DNA from: Gammaproteobacteria bacterium | Lineage (GTDB): Bacteria; Pseudomonadota; Gammaproteobacteria; UBA9214 | Direction of reading: 5' to 3' | Assembly: GCA_029864225.1 (NCBI GenBank) | Contig: JAOTTU010000109.1 | Location: 1 to 6,384 of the forward strand | DNA length: 6,384 bases | Shown: piece after piece, positions 1 to 4,871 of the stretch | Position numbering within the stretch: position 1 is the stretch's first letter | Layout: the number at the start of each line of letters is the position of its first letter | Translations under genes and position numbers: made by a program | Notes under the pieces: generated by a model | What the model was told of the DNA's origin: nothing | The model's database searches: none | What the model saw: only the letters and a program-made list of their open reading frames with translations

Positions 1-33
1 AGTTTGCTACACCGTTTTCAGAAATTGCCCTCA

Positions 34-61
34 TTGCATATTGGGATATTAAAATTATAAT
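34..61 (+). promoter_or_regulatory. candidate sigma70 promoter P1, distal
   Basis: A perfect TATAAT -10 box lies at 56-61. A weak -35-like TTGCAT (34-39, three of six consensus bases) sits 16 bp upstream. It lies in the most AT-rich part of the window. A start near 68 would give the CTERM gene a leader of about 170 nt that contains the inverted repeat at 115-134 and the pairings at 147-195. The AT-rich context makes a chance TATAAT fairly likely, so this is a tentative call. Confidence 0.35.
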
Positions 62-114
62 TAAAACAATGTACCCGGTAGTGGCAGGCCATGGATACAC
101 AACAGGAAAGACCA

Positions 115-134
115 AGAGATACACAATTATCTCT
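115..134. repeat. perfect 7-bp inverted repeat (operator or hairpin)
   Basis: AGAGATA (115-121) and TATCTCT (128-134) are exact reverse complements separated by the 6 bases CACAAT. In DNA this could be a dyad operator between the two candidate promoters. In RNA from the distal promoter it would form a 7-bp stem with a 6-nt loop. No T-tract follows, so it is not an intrinsic terminator. The symmetry is directly visible; the function is inferred. Confidence 0.45.
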
Positions 135-146
135 GTTGGGGTTTGA

Positions 147-195
147 ACCGGCCCGGCAGCAAGAAACCGACGGGTGACCTTGTCCAGGTGCCGGT
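147..195 (+). other. possible structured leader RNA segment
   Basis: ACCGGC (147-152) can pair with GCCGGT (190-195), enclosing a second small stem, ACCT (177-180) with AGGT (186-189), around a 5-nt loop. The 3' strands of the two stems are directly adjacent and could stack. An alternative 4-bp pairing is CCCG (152-155) with CGGG (171-174). I recognise no known riboswitch family. Short GC-rich pairings arise by chance, so this is only a candidate. Confidence 0.2.
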
Positions 196-207
196 CTGAT
201 CGATAAT
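180..207 (+). promoter_or_regulatory. candidate sigma70 promoter P2, proximal
   Basis: TTGTCC (180-185, four of six to TTGACA) is followed after 16 bp by GATAAT (202-207, five of six to TATAAT). Initiation near 214 would leave a leader of about 28 nt ahead of the CTERM start codon at 242, just enough for the GAGG ribosome site at 230-233. By box quality and position this is the better of the two promoter candidates for that gene. Confidence 0.4.
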
Positions 208-241
208 GACGTAAAATCATAAAAAGCTCGAGGATCTGAAG

Positions 242-955
242 ATGGCTAACTTTATCTGGATAAGAAATTCCTTAGCGTTACTCGGGACCACCGTTTTCCT
301 GGTAGTCGTAATTGGTGTGTCTGCACATGCAAGTGATCTCGAATACAATCCTGATGGCACTGTTGTCGGGTATAGTTTGCCCGGGCTAAGACCCGCGGGC
401 GGGCCTAATTTCGAGAATGACGTCAGTGTCAGGTGGATTCAGAAAGGTCCGGGAGGAAAAGCCGGCAACATCGTTATAGCCAGAACGAATCGGGGCGATA
501 ACATGTACCTGAACATGTCACCAACCGAAAGTTACATGGTGACGAACCCCTCGTATTTCCTGATCGCAAACTTTAATTCCCAGGGCGACATGATCGGGCG
601 CAACAGTGTCACCATCAGGGGGTCAATTGATGACTCTGTTTTTGGTCAGTATTCCGGTCTCCTGATGACGGCGGACCTTGCCGAGTTTGCGTATGGTACG
701 AACAGCTTTGGTGAGGATCTCCTGGGTTTCAATACCGAGAACATTTTCTGTCCGCATTTCGATTTCTGCACAATAAACGAATCCGCCTATCTGAATCTTG
801 GTTTACTGGGTTTAGATGCAGATATGGCTAACTGGGGCAGTTTTGTTGCGAGTGGCACCGCAGTAACCACAATACCGGTGCCGGCCGCTGTCTGGCTGTT
901 CGGTTCCGGCCTGCTCGGTCTGCTGGGTATTGCCCGGCGCAGGCGACAGGTCTGA
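242..955 (+). CDS. VPLPA/PEP-CTERM sorting domain protein
   Basis: A secreted protein of 237 residues. An N-terminal signal peptide has a hydrophobic core at about 11-29 and a likely cleavage after AHA (residue 30). The C-terminus has the tripartite sorting signal: the IPVPA motif (211-215), a hydrophobic helix (about 216-230) and an RRRR cluster (232-235). In this family an exosortase (EpsH/XrtA type) cleaves at the motif, and the substrates are often linked to exopolysaccharide or the cell surface. The middle (31-205) has alternating hydrophobic/polar stretches typical of beta structure, and two cysteines (170, 176) that could form a disulfide. I recognise no catalytic domain, so its specific role is unknown. 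The start is supported by GAGG at 230-233. G+C is visibly lower than in downstream genes, and no exosortase gene lies in the window. The CTERM call is firm; VPLPA versus general PEP-CTERM subtype is not. Confidence 0.9.
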   Translation: MANFIWIRNSLALLGTTVFLVVVIGVSAHASDLEYNPDGTVVGYSLPGLRPAGGPNFENDVSVRWIQKGPGGKAGNIVIARTNRGDNMYLNMSPTESYMVTNPSYFLIANFNSQGDMIGRNSVTIRGSIDDSVFGQYSGLLMTADLAEFAYGTNSFGEDLLGFNTENIFCPHFDFCTINESAYLNLGLLGLDADMANWGSFVASGTAVTTIPVPAAVWLFGSGLLGLLGIARRRRQV

Positions 956-985
956 AGTCAAGCTTTTAACGTCTCCGTAAATTCA

Positions 986-1020
986 CCCCCGGCATCGCTA
1001 TGCGACCGGGGGGTTTTTTT
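986..1020 (+). terminator. intrinsic terminator after the CTERM gene
   Basis: CCCCCGG (986-992) pairs perfectly with CCGGGGG (1006-1012) around a 13-nt loop, and a run of seven T (1014-1020) follows within two bases. The hairpin begins about 30 bp after the TGA of the CTERM gene. It has the textbook form of a Rho-independent terminator and should make that gene a separate transcription unit from DUF4197 and beyond. Confidence 0.92.
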
Positions 1021-1023
1021 GTG

Positions 1024-1032
1024 TGCTATTCT
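1024..1032 (+). promoter_or_regulatory. candidate extended -10 promoter for the DUF4197 gene
   Basis: TGC-TATTCT at 1024-1032 fits an extended -10 element (TGnTATnnT). It lies immediately after the terminator T-tract, where the next transcription unit needs a promoter. No convincing -35 is present at 17 bp, which extended -10 promoters can tolerate. Predicted initiation near 1039 would give a leader of about 90 nt. This is a position-driven guess. Confidence 0.25.
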
Positions 1033-1117
1033 TGGCACAGAGGCTGTCTCTGGTGATCTGCCATGAGATGTTCCATCCTGACTGCTGAGGATCATACCTC
1101 GATCCCCTGTTTTCGCC

Positions 1118-1122
1118 GGAGA
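1118..1122 (+). promoter_or_regulatory. ribosome binding site of the DUF4197 gene
   Basis: GGAGA at 1118-1122 ends 5 nt before the ATG at 1128. It fixes this start, which also places a complete signal peptide at the N-terminus. Confidence 0.6.
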
Positions 1123-1127
1123 ATGCT

Positions 1128-1895
1128 ATGAATAGATCCCTGCTGATTACTGCACCAATACTGGCGCTCATTTTTGGAATTCCGCTGTCGCACGCGGCCT
1201 GGTCCGACTATTTGGATGTCCTCAAGGGTGCGACCGGCGAAGGCGGACAGCAGACCACGGCGGCCATTCCGGCAGCTGCCTTGAGCAGCGGCGAAATGGT
1301 CGGCGGCCTCAAGGAGGCGCTGCAGAATGGCGTCCGCTTTGCCATCGACAAGCTGGGTGCCGAGAACGGCTTCCTGGGCAATGACCTGGTGCGCATTCCC
1401 ATGCCGGACAGCCTGACCTGGGTCGAAAAGTCCTTGCGCACCCTGCGCCAGGACCGGCTGGCCGACGAGTTTGTCGCCTCCATGAACCATGCCGCGGAAC
1501 AGGCAGTGCCCCAGGCGGCGGAGATCTTCGGCGATGCCATCAGCCAGATGAGCGTGGAGGATGCGCAGTCGATCCTCAAAGGACCGGACGACGCGGCCAC
1601 GCAGTATTTCCGTACCAATACCGAGGCGGCGCTCACCGAGCGCATGCTGCCGATCGTCAAACAGGCGACCGGCGATGCGGGGGTCACCTCGGCCTACAAG
1701 GGCATGATGTCAAAGGCCGGCGGGTTGACCAGCCTGCTGTCGAGCGATACCACCGACCTGGACGGCTATGTGACGGACAAGGCACTGGATGGCCTGTTCC
1801 TGATGGTGGCCGAGGAGGAGAAACGCATCCGCGAGAATCCCGTGGCGCGCACCACCGACCTGCTCAAGAAGGTGTTTGGATCGGTCTCACCCTGA
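1128..1895 (+). CDS. DUF4197 domain-containing periplasmic protein
   Basis: A 255-residue protein with a Sec signal peptide (hydrophobic core about 4-20, likely cleavage after SHA at residue 23), so it should be periplasmic. The mature part is largely helical and matches the DUF4197 family along its length. Recognisable pieces are GLKEAL (60-65), the RIPMPDSL block (89-96), MNHAAE (119-124), DAI.QMS..DA..IL (136-150), DDAATQYFR (154-162), the YVTDKALDGLF block (214-224) with AEEEKRIR (228-235), and TTDLLKKVFG (242-251) close to the end. The length is usual for the family, and no truncation is seen. The function is unknown; I see no catalytic motif or lipobox. It starts after the terminator at 986-1020, with its own ribosome site, and may be co-transcribed with mrcB 81 bp downstream. 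Family recognition is from remembered conservation, not a search. Confidence 0.9.
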   Translation: MNRSLLITAPILALIFGIPLSHAAWSDYLDVLKGATGEGGQQTTAAIPAAALSSGEMVGGLKEALQNGVRFAIDKLGAENGFLGNDLVRIPMPDSLTWVEKSLRTLRQDRLADEFVASMNHAAEQAVPQAAEIFGDAISQMSVEDAQSILKGPDDAATQYFRTNTEAALTERMLPIVKQATGDAGVTSAYKGMMSKAGGLTSLLSSDTTDLDGYVTDKALDGLFLMVAEEEKRIRENPVARTTDLLKKVFGSVSP

Positions 1896-1927
1896 TCGGG
1901 TACCATTGCACCGACCACTTAGCTGAA

Positions 1928-1948
1928 CCACGGCACCGGATGTCGTGG
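1928..1948 (+). other. stem-loop between DUF4197 and mrcB
   Basis: CCACGGCA (1928-1935) pairs with TGTCGTGG (1941-1948), eight pairs including one G-U, around the 5-nt loop CCGGA. No T-tract follows, so it is not a standard intrinsic terminator. It may attenuate transcription, protect an mRNA end, or have no function. It ends 28 nt before the mrcB start codon and lies in the only gap between these two genes. Confidence 0.4.
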
Positions 1949-1976
1949 GCCAACCATTGACGGGTATCTCTGACTC

Positions 1977-4298
1977 ATGGCACGACGCCGTAAACGCAGG
2001 CGCAAGACATCTCGCAATAAAAAGACCCGCCGTTCCCTCTGGCTCAAGCTGCTGCTGGTGCCGGGCCTTGTCCTGGCTGCTTACCTGGTCTACCTGGACA
2101 TCCAGGTGCGCCACCAGTTCGATGGCAAGCGCTGGTCCCTGCCAGCACGGGTCTATGCGCGTCCGCTGGAAATCTATGTCGGGCTGCCACTGACGGCTGA
2201 TCAACTGGCGGCGGAACTGTCGGCCCTGCACTACCGCCCTGTGCGTGCCGCCCGACAGGTGGGTGATGTCTCGCGTAACCGCAATGTGCTGCATTTTATT
2301 ACCCGGCCGTTTGTCCATCTCGATAGCACGGATCCCTCCCGCAATATACGGGTGAGTATTGCAGACGGTGCGGTCAGCCGCATCACGGATGGCGTCAGCG
2401 GCAAGGCCATCAGCCTGGTGCGCCTCGATCCGGTCATGGTCGGCAGCTTCTATCCCTCGCATAACGAGGACCGGGTGCTGGTCAAGCTCGAGGAGGTGCC
2501 GCCCGCGCTGATCAATGCCCTGATCGCGGTGGAGGATCGCGGCTTCTATTCCCACCGCGGTGTGGCCCCGCTGGCGATCTTGCGCGCCCTCTGGGCCAAT
2601 GTCAGGGCTCGCGGTGTGGTGCAGGGCGGCAGCACCCTGACCCAGCAGCTGGTCAAGAACTTCTACCTGACGAGCGAACGCACCCTGACGCGCAAGCTCA
2701 ACGAGGCCATCATGGCCCTGCTGCTGGAATGGCATTATGACAAGGACGAGATCCTCGAGGCCTACCTGAACGAGGTCTACCTGGGCCAGGACGGCAGCCG
2801 GGCCGTGCACGGCTTCGGTCTGGCCAGCCATTTCTATTTCGAACGCCCGCTGGCGGAACTCAGCGATGAACAATTCGCCCTGCTGGTGGGGCTGGTCAAG
2901 GGCCCGTCCTACTACAATCCGCGACGCCATCCGCAACGCGCGCGCCAGCGCCGCGACCTGGTCATCAATGTCATGGCCGAGCTGGAGCTGCTTGACCCGG
3001 AGCAGGCGACGCAGGCGAAGTCACGCGAGCCGGGGGTCAGCCGCTACCAGGAAAAGGCGATCAATACCTTTCCCGCCTTCCTCGATATGGTGCGTCGCCA
3101 GCTGCGGCGTGACTACCGCGAGGAGGACCTGACCTCGGAAGGCCTGCGCATCTTCACCACCCTCGATCCGCAGTCGCAGTGGCAGCTGGAAAAAGTGCTC
3201 GATGCGCGCCTGGCGAGGCTGGAAAAGTGGCAGGGCCTGCCCGGGGACACCCTGGAAGGCGCGGCGGTGGTGACCTCGATCCAGGGCGGGGAGGTGCTGG
3301 CCGTAGCCGGCGGGCGCAAGCCGCGCTTTGCCGGGTTCAACCGCGCCCTGGATGCACAGCGCCCGGTCGGCTCGGTCATCAAACCGGCGGTCTACCTGAC
3401 AGCACTGGAACAGCCGGAGCGTTACACCCTGGCCACCCTGCTGGATGACACGGCATTGACCTACACCGCACCCAACGGGGATGTCTGGGCGCCGCAGAAC
3501 TATGACCGGGAATTCCATGATCAAACACCGCTGTATAACGCCCTGGCGCATTCCTACAACGTGGCGACCGCGCGCCTGGGACTGGCGGTCGGCCTTCGTC
3601 AGGTCACCGGTACGCTCAAGCGGCTGGGCATCGAGCAGGACCTGCCGCCTTATCCCTCGCTGGCGCTGGGGGCGGTTGAGCTATCACCCCTGGAGGTGAC
3701 CCAGATGTACCAGACCCTGGCCAGCGGCGGTTTTCGTACGCCCCTGCGCGCCATTCGCGCGGTACTGGCCGCGGATGGCAAACCTCTGCAGCGTTACCCC
3801 CTGCAGGTGAAGGCCAGCGTACAGCCGGCCGCGGCCTTCCTGGTCACCACGGCCCTGCGCTATGCCGTCCGCCAGGGCACCGGCCGCGCCCTCTACCAGG
3901 CCCTGCCGGCGACGCTGGACATCGCCGGCAAGACCGGGACCACCGATGAGCTGCGCGACAGCTGGTTCGCCGGCTACACCGGGGATCGCCTGGCCGTGGT
4001 CTGGGTCGGACGGGATGACAACCAGCCGACCGGGCTGACCGGGTCGACCGGGGCCCTGCTGGTGTGGCGCGACCTGTTTGCGCAGCTGAGTGATCCTGCC
4101 CCGTTGCAGTCCCTGGTCGAGGAGATCGAATACCAGCGCATCGACCCGCTCAGCGGACAGCTCGCCGGCGAGGGTTGCCAGGATGCCGTAGAATTACCCT
4201 TTATCCAGGGGACTGCGCCGCAGGAGTCTGCGCCCTGTGCCTATGACGCCGGGCCCCTGCAGCACCCCGTTGACTGGTTCAAGGAGTTGTTTCAGTGA
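1977..4298 (+). CDS. mrcB: penicillin-binding protein 1B, bifunctional peptidoglycan synthase
   Basis: A class A PBP that polymerises lipid II into glycan strands and cross-links the peptides in the periplasm, anchored in the inner membrane. It has 773 residues, typical for the family. Order: very basic cytoplasmic tail (1-20), one membrane helix (about 21-40), UB2H regulatory domain (about 62-145), GT51 glycosyltransferase (about 155-330) and transpeptidase (about 425-705). In GT51, E186 in EDRGFYSHRG is the expected catalytic glutamate, with QGGSTLTQQLVKN at 216-228 and NEVYLG at 265-270. The transpeptidase has all three motifs: SVIK (466-469, acylated serine S466), SYN (526-528) and KTGT (652-655). 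The C-terminal extension carries C734 and C754 and ends in a short WFKELF segment (767-772). The UB2H domain marks it as PBP1b rather than PBP1a. The ATG at 1977 has only a weak ribosome site but yields the expected basic tail and membrane anchor. The TGA overlaps the next gene's GTG. Confidence 0.97.
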   Translation: MARRRKRRRKTSRNKKTRRSLWLKLLLVPGLVLAAYLVYLDIQVRHQFDGKRWSLPARVYARPLEIYVGLPLTADQLAAELSALHYRPVRAARQVGDVSRNRNVLHFITRPFVHLDSTDPSRNIRVSIADGAVSRITDGVSGKAISLVRLDPVMVGSFYPSHNEDRVLVKLEEVPPALINALIAVEDRGFYSHRGVAPLAILRALWANVRARGVVQGGSTLTQQLVKNFYLTSERTLTRKLNEAIMALLLEWHYDKDEILEAYLNEVYLGQDGSRAVHGFGLASHFYFERPLAELSDEQFALLVGLVKGPSYYNPRRHPQRARQRRDLVINVMAELELLDPEQATQAKSREPGVSRYQEKAINTFPAFLDMVRRQLRRDYREEDLTSEGLRIFTTLDPQSQWQLEKVLDARLARLEKWQGLPGDTLEGAAVVTSIQGGEVLAVAGGRKPRFAGFNRALDAQRPVGSVIKPAVYLTALEQPERYTLATLLDDTALTYTAPNGDVWAPQNYDREFHDQTPLYNALAHSYNVATARLGLAVGLRQVTGTLKRLGIEQDLPPYPSLALGAVELSPLEVTQMYQTLASGGFRTPLRAIRAVLAADGKPLQRYPLQVKASVQPAAAFLVTTALRYAVRQGTGRALYQALPATLDIAGKTGTTDELRDSWFAGYTGDRLAVVWVGRDDNQPTGLTGSTGALLVWRDLFAQLSDPAPLQSLVEEIEYQRIDPLSGQLAGEGCQDAVELPFIQGTAPQESAPCAYDAGPLQHPVDWFKELFQ
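4281..4286 (+). promoter_or_regulatory. ribosome binding site of the TPR lipoprotein, inside mrcB
   Basis: AAGGAG at 4281-4286 lies within the last codons of mrcB, 8 nt before the GTG at 4295. It is the best Shine-Dalgarno match in this gene cluster and decides the non-ATG start, which in turn gives an intact lipoprotein signal peptide. Its place inside the upstream reading frame suggests that translation of the two genes is coupled. Confidence 0.75.
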
Positions 4299-4846
4299 GT
4301 AGCGTATCCGTATCACGTATTGCCGGCACTGTGCTGGCCCTGACGATAGTCATACCGGGCTGTTCGATGGCGCCGTATACCCAGACGCCCCGGCCGGCAA
4401 CCCGGCCGTTACCTCCGCCAGTGGTTGACCGCGGGGTAACGTCCCCGGAGCGGCCGGCCATGCCGGCACCGGTTGTGCCCGCGCCGGTGTACCCGGCGGC
4501 ACCGGTTCAGCGGGAACAGCCGCCGGCCGTGGTGGCCCTGCTGGACACAGCCGAGGTACAGGCCAACAGCGGTGATCTGGATGCCGCGGCCGTTACCCTG
4601 GAACGCGCGATCCGCATCGATTCGCGCAACCCCATACTCTGGCACCACCTGGCACAGGTGCGCCTGGCCGAGGGCGAGTCGGTCCAGGCCGAGCAGCTGG
4701 CAACCAAGTCGAACAGCCTGGCGGCGGGGAATTACGCCCTGCAGGCGCGTAACTGGCAGCTGATCGCGGAGGCGCGCCGCAACCGTGGCGACGAGGACGG
4801 TGCGCGCTCCGCAGAGCGGCAGGTACGCAACCTGAAGTCGCATTGA
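4295..4846 (+). CDS. lpoP: TPR lipoprotein, probable LpoP-type activator of PBP1b
   Basis: A 183-residue protein starting at GTG, overlapping the mrcB stop by 4 bp (GTGA). The signal peptide ends in a lipobox, IPGC (20-23), so C23 should be lipidated. Residues 24 and 25 are S and M, with no aspartate at +2, which fits export to the outer membrane. A linker rich in proline, alanine and valine (about 31-78) follows, long enough to reach away from the membrane. Then come helical repeats of TPR type: about 79-111 (GDLDAAAVTLERAIRID), 112-145 (WHHLAQVRLAEGESVQAEQ) and a weaker third at 146-178. Pseudomonas aeruginosa LpoP is a TPR outer-membrane lipoprotein encoded beside the PBP1b gene and needed for PBP1b activity; architecture and location here match. 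Assignment is by architecture and neighbourhood, not alignment. The alternative is a general TPR lipoprotein of unrelated role. Confidence 0.8.
   Translation: MSSVSVSRIAGTVLALTIVIPGCSMAPYTQTPRPATRPLPPPVVDRGVTSPERPAMPAPVVPAPVYPAAPVQREQPPAVVALLDTAEVQANSGDLDAAAVTLERAIRIDSRNPILWHHLAQVRLAEGESVQAEQLATKSNSLAAGNYALQARNWQLIAEARRNRGDEDGARSAERQVRNLKSH
4465..4507. repeat. short in-frame direct repeat in the proline linker
   Basis: GGCACCGGTT occurs at 4465-4474 and again at 4498-4507, a 33-bp period equal to 11 codons. Both copies encode the same proline-alanine-valine pattern in the linker of the lipoprotein. Such repeats can change length by slippage or recombination, which a flexible spacer would tolerate. 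Confidence 0.4.
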
Positions 4847-4871
4847 ACCTGCCGGGCGAACCGCGGACACC

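Noticed and set aside
82..96. TGGCAGG as a sigma54 promoter of the CTERM gene, expected if a PrsR-type regulator controlled it
   Set aside because: At the required spacing the -12 position reads AT instead of GC.
136..152. tRNA T-arm-like GGGTTTGAACC, possible tRNA fragment or attachment site
   Set aside because: The flanking bases do not form a T stem on either strand, the invariant C of the loop is missing, and no other tRNA arm is present.
95..195. Cyclic di-GMP (GEMM) riboswitch in the CTERM leader
   Set aside because: Some A-rich and GG/CC segments resemble the class, but the conserved core and the tetraloop/receptor arrangement are absent.
206..220. ATGA...TCAT inverted repeat just before the CTERM gene
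   Set aside because: Only four base pairs with a 7-base spacer in AT-rich DNA; expected by chance.
1033..1047. Sigma54-like -24 box TGGCAC before the DUF4197 gene
   Set aside because: The -24 half is good, but the required GC of the -12 element is GT here, so it does not meet the sigma54 consensus.
1087..1105. GAGG/CCTC and GGATC/GATCC short inverted repeats in the DUF4197 leader
   Set aside because: Stems of four to five pairs that exclude each other; too weak to call a structure.
1945..2193. Alternative + strand frame overlapping the mrcB start
   Set aside because: Its product overlaps the conserved N-terminus of PBP1b in another frame and lacks any recognised feature.
1887..2936. Long open frame on the minus strand (349 codons) opposite mrcB
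   Set aside because: It lies antisense to the well-supported PBP1b gene. Its protein is of biased composition, with no recognisable domain. Long antisense frames are expected in GC-rich coding DNA.
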